DNA of 64,000 nt, from NCBI GenBank assembly GCA_001938485.1, contig MQRK01246750.1:40185-104184 (forward strand), given 5' to 3'. This document shows, piece by piece, positions 47,796 to 58,483 of this stretch. Source of the stretch: Girardia tigrina (taxonomy: Eukaryota; Platyhelminthes; Tricladida; Dugesiidae). Both the position numbers and the translations under genes were made by a program. How positions within the stretch are numbered: position 1 is the first letter of the stretch; the number at the start of each line of letters is the position of its first letter. The notes beneath the pieces are model-generated. The model saw only the letters and a list, made by a program, of their open reading frames with translations. It searched no databases and was not told the origin of the DNA.

Positions 47796-48060
47796 GTTTC
47801 AAAATTCATCATTGTATAGAGCCCAATAAACCCTTGGAATGCCAGTACTTATCAGCATTACTGTGTCACAACCAGAATTTGTAGTCCTGAAAAGGACCGT
47901 TTTACTTTCTCTAATGCCACCCTTACAATGACACCCGGACGCTCTTACAGCACTCTTTCTGTCTCTTTCTCTTGACACTTGGGTTCTTACTGTGCCACCA
48001 TTTGGCATGGTTGTAAAAATCCCCTTCATCTTGAACGGGACATCAGCAAGCAGCCGATTT
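47796..48060 (-). other. GC-richer island with unrecognised open frame
   Basis: A 76-codon minus frame (48029-47799) reads MPNGGTVRTQVSRERDRKSA and GCHCKGGI; composition is far less AT-rich than the flanks, so this is imported or selected sequence. No domain recognised. It could be the edge of a retroelement or a host exon. Confidence 0.35.
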
Positions 48061-49689
48061 AATTATTTTTTCTATTTTTCATTATTTTCACAATATCGGT
48101 TTAGATTTTATATTGTTTTGAGAGTGGATATTTCGGATTTTTAATATTATATTTTTTTTAATATTATATATATTTTCTATAATTTTACTACGACACAGGC
48201 CTCCCCCACCAAAGCCGCAGTGTCACAGCTGCGCAAATGCAATGACTCAGCAATCATAACTTTATTAAAAGTCAACTTTTTTTAATTTTTTAACAAAACA
48301 TTTTATAATAATTATCGTGTAATGTAATTTTTATATTAAAAAATATTTACTGACTCATATTTTCAATTTAGATAAATATTTCAATTTTGTATTCTAATTT
48401 TAAACATTTTAATATAATTTTAAATGTTTTATGAAAATATTGGTATTTATAACAATAGCATTTTTAGTAATTTTCTGATTAATTTAAAAATTGGTAATAT
48501 TATTTATTTTCCTTTATTTTAAAACATTGAAAGTTTGTTTATTATAACTTCGTCAATAGAAAAAAAAATTTTCAAAAATTTTTTATCCTTAATTTAATTA
48601 TCTTTATTTTTTACTTTATTTCTAACAATTTTTTATTAATTTAATAAACTAAATATATATTTATATATTAACAAAATTGAGTTTCATAATTTGAAAAATT
48701 TGTGTTTCTATCCTGTCCGACTCTTTGAAGTGACTTTTTTTCCTTTCGTCGACAGTCGACTAAAAGAGGCTCCGGTGAATTTTTTTGTCATATTTTAGTT
48801 TTTTTATAATGTATCAAAACAAATTTTTTTTAGATAATTTTCTTTTTTATAATATCTTGGTAATTTTAATTAATTAAAAATATAATAATAAAATTCACAC
48901 ATTTATTTACATTTCTCGAAAAGAAGCAATAAAAATCAATATATAAAAAATTAATTACTCGATAATACTTGATTTAAATAAAAATTTAATCAAATATATT
49001 TTATTTAATGTTTTTGAAAATCAAAATTATTATTCAAATTACCATTAATATTTTTTCAAAATTATTATTAAGAAAATAGAAAACACAGATTTAAATATAT
49101 CAAAATATATTAAATACAACAATTTATAAATAAAATAATATTACTAAAATTAACATAAGAACAAAAAGTGTTTATGATTATTAATTACCTGATTAATAAT
49201 TATAATCCCTGGGTCGAAAGTTAATTGATTGTTGTACGATCTATATTTGGTTTTCTTTTATGTCTTTTTGTGAGTTTCATTAAATGAAGGGGTCGCAAAA
49301 GTGTTTCTGCATTTAAGATAACTAACTTTGTTAATACAGCATAATCTAAAATTTTGCCAAGTTTTGGAAATTCAAAAAACTGGCCAAATATGGAGTATCA
49401 AAAGTACTGGGGTACGTTCAAACTATTGAAAAATTGACTAAAATGTGAGGGTGCTCAAATTTAGAGTTTACCAATGTTAGAGGTTTAGCTAGCTTTAATT
49501 AGACTTTTTAGTACTGCGTTGGCATTAAAGTTTTGTATCTTTTGATATGTGCACTTGTCGTGGCATTTTTATTAATAAAATATGCACTTAATAATTTTTT
49601 AAAACACTAATATTTTTGGTACTATAAAACGCCATTTTTATGTTTTAAAAACTTAAAGTTTTTCACACATTTTTGCGTGGAATTCTCAA
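48061..49689. other. AT-rich spacer
   Basis: Small GC-richer patches at about 48190-48255 and 48715-48780; the latter contains the palindrome GTCGACAGTCGAC. No gene recognised. Confidence 0.45.
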
Positions 49690-49885
49690 CATATGAAAGG
49701 AGCAATTTCGAACAATTTTCTTTTATAAGTTCAAGCTAGACCAAAGTGCTGCAGAGATGGCTTGAAAAAATAACGTTGTTTGAAGCGCGAATATTGTAGA
49801 CAAAACTATTGGAAAACGTTGGTTACAGAAATTTTTACGAGAGATTTTGGTTTTGAAGATGCGCCACGAACAGGTCTACCTACAA
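49690..49885 (+). pseudogene. Mariner transposase N-terminal relic
   Basis: One frame reads FRTIFFYKFKLDQSAAEMA, then NIVDKTIGKRWLQKF and ILVLKM, aligning with the mariner N-terminal block FKLGRKAAETAxNI...TVxRWFxKFxxGDxxLED. At least two in-frame stops. It ends abruptly where a copy of the 0.5-kb dispersed repeat begins (49893), so that repeat probably inserted into or truncated the mariner. Confidence 0.55.
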
Positions 49886-49892
49886 TAATCTA

Positions 49893-50290
49893 TGTGAGGA
49901 ATATTTTAAATTGTTTGAATGTGAAATGTAGTGATGCTGTATGTTGATTTGAGTATATTGAATTTAGAATGGTGATTCTCCATCCAGATGGAAATTGGTA
50001 TTTTTTTATTAAATTTAAAGTGATTGACTATTCGCACATAATTAAAATAATCATTTTATAAGTTCATATCTTTAATTTCACAATTAAAATTAAGTTTAAT
50101 ATTTTTAGTAAAATTTAAATTAAATGCATTTTTAATAATTTGATGACATTTTTATTATTTGGGGATTTATTGAGGAATGGTAAAATTTATTATTTTTAAT
50201 TAATATTTTCTTAGAAGTTAAATATTTTAAAAAATGACTTAGAAAAATTGTTCGAATAATCATTATTAAAAAGAAAAATAAGAAAACCAA
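49893..50290 (+). repeat. Dispersed 0.5-kb repeat family, diverged copy
   Basis: Shares with 53745-54100 the words TGTGAGGAATA, CCAxCCAGATGGAAxATTGGTAT and a following AT-rich run, in the same order; more diverged than the other copies. Confidence 0.5.
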
Positions 50291-50739
50291 TTAGAACGAT
50301 GACAAACGATGAAAGATCTTCTGAGAGTCATAATGATCTTAAATGTGATTGTAATTGTAGTGACCACAATTTATTAATTTAACAATTAATTTAATTTTAA
50401 CTAAATTAATTATTAATCAACTAATTTAATTTTATCAAAACTAACAAAAAAAATGTGCAAAAAAATACGAAATTTAATTTAAAAAAATGGAGTGAATCGA
50501 CAACATTAGAACGTAAAGAAATGTCGGAAATTAATTTAAAAAAAAGAATTAACTAAATTAATTTTGTTTTAACCAGGTAAATAAATCTTATTTCCGGTCG
50601 ATTATGTGAATCTTTTTAATGGCAATAAACATTTTCAATATTTTTCGATTTTCTTTTTATCTCATTCTGGCATTTTCTACTTGAAGTTTTTTTCTATCAC
50701 AACCTCTGTTTACATCTACCTATATCTCTCTCTTTCTTT
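50291..50739. other. AT-rich spacer ending in a pyrimidine tract
   Basis: The end (about 50690-50750) is rich in C/T and could act as a splice-acceptor tract for the island that follows. Confidence 0.45.
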
Positions 50740-51028
50740 CATATATCTCCAAAATGTATATCAGCTCATTAGAGGATTTATGCGTCGAAAACTGTTTCGA
50801 TTTTCTCACAAAGCTGTTCGACAACTCACCGGACCTCAAATTGCATCGACATCATCCCGGAGCTGTCGGGCAAGATAGCAGCCCCACTATATCCAAACGC
50901 CATCCGAAACCGATAGGATATTACTTTTCTTCAGTAGTTTCTCTCGATCCAATTCCCAGGATCGATTCACGACGATCGGGCCAGCCCAGGTCTCACGTAG
51001 ACGATGTGGCACCCACTTTACAGTAATA
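50740..51028 (+). pseudogene. Exon-like GC-rich island, unrecognised protein
   Basis: About half G+C in a quarter-G+C background. A frame from 50754 to 51026 reads SLEDLCVENCFDFLTKLFDN, then SPDLK. After that a +1 frame gives CIDIIPELSGKIAAPLYPNA, which looks more protein-like than the first frame at that point, and then stops. A pyrimidine tract and TATCAG (acceptor-like) lie just before CTCATTAGAGG. These features suggest a host exon, or a pseudogene copy of one, with one frameshift; a leucine-rich or F-box-type protein is conceivable but not shown. The family is not recognised. Confidence 0.4.
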
Positions 51029-51799
51029 AAAATTCAAATGAGAATTGTCTCAATGTTCTTAATAATCTAGAATGACGAAAGGAGAGTTCAGGTTTTTTTT
51101 CAAAGTTATAAATATTGTAAGTGCACACGGACTTTTGGATATCAGAGTTAAATTGTAAGTTGGATAATTGGATTCTGGAGAAAAAAAGGCATTGTATTTT
51201 CAGCAGCCTCTTTTTGAAAAATCATGTAGGTTTACATTTAACTTCATGATTAATTAAAGATTTAAAATTCGACGCAGTTAAACTATTTCTATCAAAAAAA
51301 ACTTTTAGTTTGATCTTCATCGTGTACTTCGTTTTTTTGTAAACCCTAACTCCGGCTTTAAAGCAAGATTAAAGCTAGTTTGAAACCACAGACACTAAAT
51401 TTCAGAAGATATAAAAAAACAATCAGTTTTACACAAACTTTATAATATTAATATTATTTTTACTTATTATTAATTTATTGTTGTTGATGTTTTTACTACA
51501 TTAAAAATTAAAACAATAAAATAGAGTTACCTCTTCACATTTGATTAGAATTTATGATTTTCCAAATATTCGAATGAAAATAAATTGATGTAAAATAAGA
51601 ATTTTAAAGCAAAATTCTAAGAAAATATTAAAAATGATTTCAGATGACATTTGTCTTTTAAAGTTGTCTATATATATTAAGTATAATTTGTCAGACCGAG
51701 TTCGATAAAAAATAAATAAGAAATCTAACCGAAATTTTATAACAAAACATAAATAATCTATTTTGTTACATATAAAACATATTTTGTTTTAAAATCAAA
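51029..51799. other. AT-rich spacer
   Basis: Nothing recognised. Confidence 0.5.
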
Positions 51800-53010
51800 T
51801 TGAAAATTTTAAAAATTAATTTGAGTAAAAGGAATTCTGATATTGATGTCACAAATACTTCTCTCGTGGCGACTAACGCTGCAATGGATATCTTCACAGG
51901 TCAACTAGATTGTATGGGTAAAATTTCGGTGGACGTAAAAATTAAAGAAAAACGGAGAAATATAACGTTCTTCGTAGTAAATGACATAAAACCAGGCATA
52001 ATAGGAGGAATAGAATTGCAGATGGCGTTTGGAATCGAGTTACATTGGAAAAAGAAAGAAAATGGTGTGAACGAACAATTTTATCAAGTATGTAACTTAG
52101 AAGCCAAATTTGGACGTAAGGTTACAAACGAGGAAAGATTCAAAAGAGCAATGGAAATAATGAAAATTGCAGATAAACCAAAGATTCTTGATATTTTTAA
52201 AAACATTAAGGAGTTTTTATGGCTGATAAATGGGATATCGGATGTACGACGATGATTAAACATAGAATAGACACAAAAGGACCTCCAATTAACCTTACAC
52301 ATGGACAACCATTTAATCTGGAAGAAAAGATCGATGAGACTTAAGAATTTGTGGGAAAACAACATTATTAAGAAATGTAATTCACCATGGAATACACCGA
52401 TGATTTGTGTATAGAAGAAAGAAAAGAATGATGTTAGAATTTGCTTGGATTTTAGACCGCTAAACCTAGTCACTTAGAGACAGGCAATTCCTATGCCAAA
52501 TATGATAGAAATGATGGACAAATTATATGGAACCAGATATTTCACATCAATCGATCTATGTAATGCATACTACCAGATTGAACTAGAGGAAGATTCAAAG
52601 CTAAAAACGAAATTTTCCACAAAGCTAGGACAATTTTGTTTCAATAGAATGCCTTTTGGTATAGCAGCGGCACCGGCAACGTTTCAAGAACTCATAACAA
52701 AGGTGCTTGGTGGCATAGAACAGACAGTGCTATATAATTGTTGGAACAACATTACGAAATTTTTGATAAAGTATTAGACAAAATCGGGAAAGCAGGTTTA
52801 AGAATTAATCCGGAAAAGTGCCATATACTAAAAACGGAAGTTAAATTTTTCGGACTTGTAATTATACAGATAAAGGTATACAGATGGACCCATCTAAATT
52901 AGAATCTATAAAGACATTTGAAAAACCGAAATGTGTAAAGAATCTAAGAAGTTTCCTTGGAATTCGCAATTATTACAGACGATTTGTTAAAGACTACGCA
53001 ACAAAGGCCA
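51800..53010 (+). mobile_element. Ty3/Gypsy pol fragment, broken
   Basis: A plus-strand piece of a second Ty3/Gypsy element. It holds a retropepsin-like C-terminal region (FVVNDIKPGIIGGIELQ), then reverse transcriptase blocks (ICLDFRPLN, MPNMIEMM, FTSIDLCNAYYQIELEED, FGIAAAPATFQ), and the start of the connection to RNase H (LRSFLGIRNYYRRFVKDYA). It resembles the element at 10.6-16.1 kb in the RT blocks but is not the same copy. No LTRs, gag or integrase were seen. It has several breaks and looks older than the first. The edges of similarity are taken as its limits. Confidence 0.85.
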
Positions 53011-53744
53011 TGGCATAAAGTGGTTGTAATGGCAATATCATTTTTATTTTATGAAATTTATTTGTTTCATTGCCATTTAAAATCTCATAAAAATATAATA
53101 AATATTATTATTAATTTGTTACTTTTCTTTTTATTCTATTTTTTTAACAAATTTATATGGAGTCAAAAAAAATTTTAATTTAATAAAAGCTGATTTTTTT
53201 TACCTATAAAAAAATAATTGTATGAAATACATAATAAATAATTTTTTAATAAATATATTGTAAAAAAACTCTTCATTTTCATTTAGCAGAATTTAGAAAA
53301 TTGTTAACGGTAAAATAATATGAAAATTGAAACTGAGTTATATTGACACATCCTTTGTAGTAGTGATTTAATTCATATTTTTCAAACGATGGGAAAATTT
53401 ATTTGATAATAATTTTTAATAACTCCTCATTTATTTTCGAATTTTGATTAATTAATGAAATTTCTTGCAGTAATTATATACATATTATGTTTTATTATTC
53501 CTTTCTGTACGTATTGTTTTAAGATTAACCGTCTATTTCGGTGTATAAGATGACCCTTTATTCTTAAAAAAAAGTTGCTGAAATTGTAGGATAAGGCAAA
53601 CTAATATTTTTGGGACAAATTTTTAGGCTTAAAGTGTCATCTTATTCAGAAATATGTGGTATATCATATGAGCAATAATGATTATTCTTACTCAAGACTC
53701 CCATTTTCTAACAGTTAGTATTCCGAATTAAAACTATTAAATAC
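53011..53744. other. AT-rich spacer
   Basis: Nothing recognised. Confidence 0.5.
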
Positions 53745-54240
53745 TAATTGTGAGGAATACTTTTGAATGGTGTTTATTGTATTTTGTGTTCGGTATGTTA
53801 TTTTTAGGATTGTGTTTCACCCACCCAGATGGAAGATTGGTATTTAAATGTTTTGAACCATCGAATTATTTGGACAATTTCAAAATTTGAATAACAACTT
53901 TAAAATTAAGTTAATACATTTTAATCTATAAATATATAATAATATGTTAATAGTGAATTATAATGTAAATGTTTGTTTAATCATAAATAATATATTTAAA
54001 ATTGATTAAAATATTTTTGAAAATAATTTTAAAATATTTTAGTCAGGAATTGTGATTTAAATTGTGAATTAAATTGTAATTTAAATTTTTTCGAATAATT
54101 AGAGGTTTAAAAATAGAATTAAAAATTTATCAATCAAGAACGAGGTCTAACTACGAACGTTTTTTGGAGAATTGTCCTGGAGGCAATTCGAGTTGTGATG
54201 TCAATAAAAGTATTGGAAATCGTATTAGTGTTTTTAATAC
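53745..54240 (+). repeat. Dispersed 0.5-kb repeat family, best copy
   Basis: Reverse complement matches 22195-22565 over its whole length, from AATGGTGTTTATTGTATTTTG through CACCCAGATGGAAGA to AGTATTGGAAATCGTATTAG. Internal sequence is AT-rich with no open frame of note. Confidence 0.75.
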
Positions 54241-54510
54241 TAATACAGTCTACTCCGGCTAATCCGAACCACCGGCTAAACCGAACACGGAAAATTCTCC
54301 TATGTTTTCTAATATAATTTTCGCTTAACAAAAACCGAAAAACTGGCAAAATCGAAAACCGAACGACTTTATGAGAACGGGCTCAACAGATACTTTGTAC
54401 TTTTGTTCGTCTAATCTGAAAAGTACATAAGTGCGTACTATTTCTAATACGATTTCCACTACTTTTATTGGCATCACAACGCGAGTTGCCTCCAGGACAA
54501 TAAGATGATT
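54168..54510. repeat. Inverted repeat around a possible Tigger-type insertion
   Basis: 54168-54240 and 54440-54505 are inverted copies of the end of the 0.5-kb repeat (TTGTCCTGGAGGCAA and its mirror TTGCCTCCAGGACAA). The 200 bp between begins TACAGTCTACTCCGGCTAAT and contains CCGGCTAAxCCGAAC twice, like Tigger/pogo ends; its right side has a weaker inverted match (GTTCGTCTAATCTGAA). Confidence 0.65.
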
Positions 54511-54859
54511 ATCATAATATTATTTGATTAGCAAAATCCGATTATTTCTTCATGAGAAACGTTAAAGTGTTTTGATAGAGCATAATTTTTTTTCATTTGA
54601 AAAAGTGAGTTCGTTTTTTGTTTTAATAATTTATGTTTGTCTTTTGTTTTATTAGAGTTTCTCGTGAAACTATTTTAGAGAAAAAATATCTTTAACTGGG
54701 ATTTATAATATCAAATATATTTTGTTTTTATTTAATAGAAGTTTACTAAAACGCATTTCAAGAATTAAGTATCTAATTTTATATAAATATTTTTTATTTA
54801 AATTTATGATCTGACCGTTTATGTTTGATATGAAAATTTTGAAAAAAAATTATTTATAT
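54511..54859. other. AT-rich spacer
   Basis: Nothing recognised. Confidence 0.5.
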
Positions 54860-55066
54860 ATATATATATATATTGAGTCTTGTGAACGCAAGTTTAGTAT
54901 TTCGAAAATATAATTTGATTAAAGCTTTTTTAAAATTGTTTAAATTGATTAAAGCCTTTTTATATAATTATTGGACATGTTTCGATGTTTATATACATCA
55001 TCATCAGCAATTTGAAAACAATTTTAATAGATATATTAACTTTAAAAGGTATATATATATATATAT
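54860..55066 (-). repeat. Hammerhead-bearing repeat, copy 2, running into a gap
   Basis: (TA)n, then TGAGTCTTGTGAACGCAAG, TTTAGTATTTCGAAAATATA and GACATGTTTCGATGTTTATA, matching 26357-26450. It contains a short internal duplication (TTGATTAAAGC) and ends in (TA)n at the gap 55067-55356. Confidence 0.8.
54970..55011 (-). ncRNA. Hammerhead-ribozyme-like motif, copy 2 (best fit)
   Basis: On the minus strand: ATTG (stem I), CTGATGA core, T, GATGT-ATATAA-ACATC (perfect 5-bp stem II), GAAA core, CATG loop closed by A-U (minimal stem III), TC cleavage-type site, CAAT (stem I partner). All core bases match the hammerhead consensus except one extra T before stem II. Such minimal type I hammerheads are known from Penelope-like elements and related retroelements; no Penelope protein is visible here. 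Confidence 0.45.
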
Positions 55067-55356
55067 NNNNNNNNNNNNNNNNNNNNNNNNNNNNNNNNNN
55101 NNNNNNNNNNNNNNNNNNNNNNNNNNNNNNNNNNNNNNNNNNNNNNNNNNNNNNNNNNNNNNNNNNNNNNNNNNNNNNNNNNNNNNNNNNNNNNNNNNNN
55201 NNNNNNNNNNNNNNNNNNNNNNNNNNNNNNNNNNNNNNNNNNNNNNNNNNNNNNNNNNNNNNNNNNNNNNNNNNNNNNNNNNNNNNNNNNNNNNNNNNNN
55301 NNNNNNNNNNNNNNNNNNNNNNNNNNNNNNNNNNNNNNNNNNNNNNNNNNNNNNNN
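55067..55356. other. Assembly gap, 290 N
   Basis: Begins inside a (TA)n tract at the end of the hammerhead-bearing repeat. Open frames spanning it are artefacts. Confidence 0.99.
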
Positions 55357-55469
55357 GTTAAATTATTAAAATAAAACATGTAAAAATGAATTAAATGTAT
55401 CTGAAACGCAAAGATATAAATTTATTTTAGATATATAGAACTACTAGTTCTTTAGTTATTTAAAAAGTG

Positions 55470-56125
55470 TTAATTTGGGGATAATTGTGCAATTGCTTTC
55501 AGATACATAAGGACATCCGCTCTTCCGTAACCGGCTATAGCACGTCTGACTCTGTCCACTAAGTCTCGATATTTCTTGACACCTATTTCCTGGATTCCTG
55601 TAGCCCCTTGCATGAATGCTGCCTTATGTTTTTGACAATCCTTCTCCAACCCTTCGATGAGCAACCACATTGAAGGATGACTGCACATGAATAAGGATTG
55701 AATTCCATGATACCACCCTTCGACGATGTTTGTGGTCTGTGCGATTCCATCACCGGCAGAGTCGTATTGATTCCACATAGGGATTGGAAACGTCGCTGAG
55801 CCAAAATTGTTGCCTCTGCCTCGAAGTCTTCTACCTCTAATATAGCTGTGTTCAAAGTAAGATAGAAGCTCATTCATTTTATCATGTTCTGGCATCTGTT
55901 CAGTTAGTAAGTCGAATGACTCAGCAACATCATCAACCGGTACATGAGCTAGTGCTGATAAACATCGAACACATCCACGCAATTCGTCGTCATTTTCGTA
56001 ATCAGTCTTCATTCCCAGTTCGTTGACCTTGCGTATAACACTCTGGCTGAGATAAAAATAGCAACCTGTTACCGATGCTTCTGGATATCCATGATTGAAT
56101 GCTCCCATAGCCGCTTGTTCAAAAT
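55470..56125 (-). pseudogene. MULE transposase, C-terminal half
   Basis: A 212-codon frame (56108-55470), extendable a few residues upstream as FEQAA before a stop, gives the region after the MULE catalytic glutamate: GCYFYLSQSVIRKVNELGMK, then DELRGCVRCLSALAHVPVDD, YFEHSYIRGRR, PIPMWNQYDSAGDGIAQTTN, EGWYHGIQSLFMCSHPSMW. I recognise this as the C-terminal half of the FLYWCH-associated MULE transposases common in invertebrates. The N-terminal FLYWCH and DDE parts are missing; immediately beyond lie tandem GGATGAACAGTCC-like words. The retained half has no internal stop, so loss of the front half may be recent or an internal-deletion event. Confidence 0.85.
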
Positions 56126-56142
56126 CGTTAAGTTAATCAATT

Positions 56143-56218
56143 GGATGAATAGTCCGGGGTGATCAGTCCGGGATGAACCGTCAGCTTAGATGAAACGTCC
56201 GGGGATGAACAGTCCTAG
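56143..56218. repeat. Tandem GGATGAACAGTCC-like words, about five
   Basis: GATGAATAGTCCGGGG, TGATCAGTCCGGG, ATGAACCGTC, GATGAAACGTCCGGGG and ATGAACAGTCC follow each other. GC-rich in an AT-rich setting. Likely the (subterminal) repeat of the adjacent MULE-type element. Confidence 0.7.
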
Positions 56219-56227
56219 AACCATATA

Positions 56228-57045
56228 TATATATATACACTACTCTTCAAAAGTTTGGACTCATATGTTAAAATCGCCTTTTTTTGTATTTGTCAATTGC
56301 ATTATAGTTTTGAAACAGTTAGATCTAACTCAATTTTATGGAACTACATTTTATTAATGTTTTTAGCTTTGTCTTTTATTTCTCATTTATTTATTGTATC
56401 AAAACAGGATGACTTTTAAAATATATAAAAATATATAATATTAAAATTTATGACATTGAATTACATTGAAGTATTTTTTGAACTTGAATCAGTTTTTACT
56501 CGATGAATCTATACTATAAAATGCGCGCAAATGGCCTCGATTGTATTTAGCCGTCGATTGTCTCTCAAGTTATAAATATTGACACTTTGATACTTGAAAT
56601 ACAATTGCACATTGTAGAAGATTTTAATCAATATTACTGCTTCAAAATTGTATGACAAGTCTTGAAAATGGCAAAAGACAAGCATAAATCGAAAGAAAAA
56701 AGTGCTTAGATAGTAATTTTGAAGAAAATCGGCCATTCAGAGCGAAAAATTGCTCAAATACTGGGAGTTTCACTGAAAGGAGTTTATATAGAATCGGAGA
56801 GATTCTCTGAAACCAACACATTTTCCGACAGAAAACACTTTGGCCGACCCTGGAATTGCGACCACAATCGCCTGGTATAAATCTGATGGAACTATTGTGA
56901 GATCAGCTGAACAAAGAAGCACGGAAACAGTGTCAAACTAGAGAATTGCACTTTTGGGAATGTCTTCAGCAGGCTTAGTAACGATTGAAACCAAAAAGTT
57001 TCCATAAATTAGTCTATAGAATGCGCAGAATTTGTGGGGCCATAA
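56228..57045 (+). mobile_element. Tc1-type element, 5' half, decayed
   Basis: From TACACTACTCTTCAAAAGTT, a Tc1-like terminal repeat (form xxxTTCAAAAGTTTGG), preceded by (TA)n. A transposase N-terminal relic follows at about 56667: MAKDKHKSKEKSA, then KIGHSERKIAQILGVSLKGV and RFSETNTFSDRKHFGRPW, the paired HTH and GRPR-like hook. Stops and a frame change are present. The catalytic part and right end are missing; similarity stops near 57045 where the hammerhead-type repeat begins. Confidence 0.7.
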
Positions 57046-57310
57046 TCAATATTTATTATTGAGTATTGTGAATGCTAATTTAATATTTTTGAAAAATAAT
57101 TTTGTTAAATTTTTTTTAAGAAATTGTACATGTTTCGGAAATTTTTCTTCCATCATCAGCAAATATATTTATTAGTTATTTTTCTTCTTCTTTTGTTTAT
57201 TAATGTTACTTTTTTATGAAATTATTAAAAGGGAACTATGTAATTAAATATTTATTTAATTTAAGATATTATTGGAAAATAACGGCAAAATGTTTTTTTA
57301 ATTAAAGGTT
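57046..57310 (-). repeat. Hammerhead-bearing repeat, diverged copy 3
   Basis: TTGAGTATTGTGAATGCTAA and TTTTGAAAAATAATTTTGTT align with TTGAGTCTTGTGAACGCAAG and its downstream run at 54873. The tail (ATTATTGGAAAATAACGGCAAAA) parallels the TATTGGGTAATAATGGCAAAA tail of the 26.3-kb copy. Confidence 0.75.
57123..57163 (-). ncRNA. Hammerhead-ribozyme-like motif, copy 3
   Basis: On the minus strand: TTTG, CTGATGA, T, GGAAG-AAAAA-TTTCC, GAAA, CATG, TA, CAAT. Stem II has a wholly different sequence from copy 2 but still pairs (four Watson-Crick pairs and one G-T). Stem I pairs over three bases. The cleavage-type dinucleotide is TA instead of TC, also allowed. Confidence 0.4.
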
Positions 57311-57362
57311 TTAAGGTTTGAAACCGCTTTTCTTTGTCCATTTTGAATATTTATTAATGGAT

Positions 57363-58085
57363 TATTGTGTATTATTAATAATGATTTACAGAACTGTCTC
57401 TCATAATGTGAATCAAAACCCTTCTGTAAAACAGAAAACTTATCTTTGAAAGAGAAGAGATTCTATTTTTACAATCAAGAACTTTACTCGATCGACTTGA
57501 TTATGAATGCTCACTAATACGGGTTTTGAGATGACGATTTGTCTCTAAAAGATGGGCCTCCCATCTCTCACAAATAATATAGAACCTCTATGCTCCTTAG
57601 AGGATCCTCTCAAACTAAAGAGTCACTAGCAGCATATAATATAGGCTTCCTACGGGGTCGAATAGTTTCGGTCTCCGAGATCTTTTCGGCTTCCCAGTAA
57701 GAAACGACCACCCTTGGGTTGAATATCCATGGTTCTCCATACCTTTGGCTGTATTCGTGGACTTTGTACAGCTGAAAAAGGGACATCTGAACTCTCTCCT
57801 TGCAGTTAGATCTGCAATCCTAAAAGTCAGATTTGTTTCTTCAGTACCTATCACTTCCTTCACCGCCATCGAGATAGTCGGGGGAGGGTTCGTCACGGAT
57901 TGAATCTGGTTGCCTGAATGTTGAGGTTTTCTAAGACTCTTACTTCTGTGTTATTTGTTGAACTGGTTTGTGTTGGTGTCATTTTCGGTTCTCGAATTTC
58001 TTCTGTTTTCTCAAATTTATGATCCCGGTTTAGGTGCCTTGTCAGCTACCACATCGTTTTGTATGACTTTTTGCATAGTGTAAAT
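57363..58085 (-). pseudogene. 3' tail of zinc-finger LINE, copy A
   Basis: Minus strand, from the 5' side: CKKSYKTMW and LTRHLNRDHKFE (about 58050), matching the second finger of the fuller copy (YSKGYKTKGWFTRHLRKDH); a linker; ETNLTFRIADLTARREFRCP, then FSCTKSTNTAKGMENHG (57.8 kb), the third finger; GRP-like GKPKRSRRPK; and an end near 57615. The following 57363-57550 is the 3' UTR, repeated at 45830-46045. It lacks reverse transcriptase, a 5'-truncated insertion. At least two breaks. Confidence 0.8.
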
Positions 58086-58404
58086 GGGAATTGTAATTGT
58101 AAGGTAGGCCTCCTCCCCGCGGTAACCCGCGCTAATGACTCGTAGAGCCTATAAGGAGCCGAGTCGGTTGTATCATTGGGTGTCACCCCTCAACTGATCA
58201 TGGGCCCCGCCATTAGACGTTTCCACGATCCCGCTCGGATAGCATGCCTTTAAGGTGGTGGATTGCTAGCCCTCGCCCTTCGTACTATCGTTGGTCGGCA
58301 TCCAACAAAGGCATGCTTCGGACACTTTGGCCTAGAGCGGACTTTAGTTTCCCAGAGACACCACGTGGAGGTATGTCCGACTGGCTTAACACAGGTTACC
58401 AAAG
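58086..58404. other. GC-rich block between two LINE tails
   Basis: Over half G+C by eye, unlike everything around it. It is directly between the 5' edge of tail copy A and the 3' UTR of the next LINE copy (on the minus strand), so it may be the distal 3' UTR of that copy. Short frames on both strands lack recognised domains. Confidence 0.5.
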
Positions 58405-58483
58405 TAACAGGTTGGCCTCCCATCTCTTTCGAATGGTATTGAGCCACTAGGCTCTTTAGAGGGTCCACCCAAACTAAAGAGTG

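Noticed and set aside
54873-55066. Penelope-like element coding region near the hammerhead repeats
   Set aside because: No GIY-YIG or Penelope reverse transcriptase motif is readable around any of the four copies; only the ribozyme-like repeat is supported.
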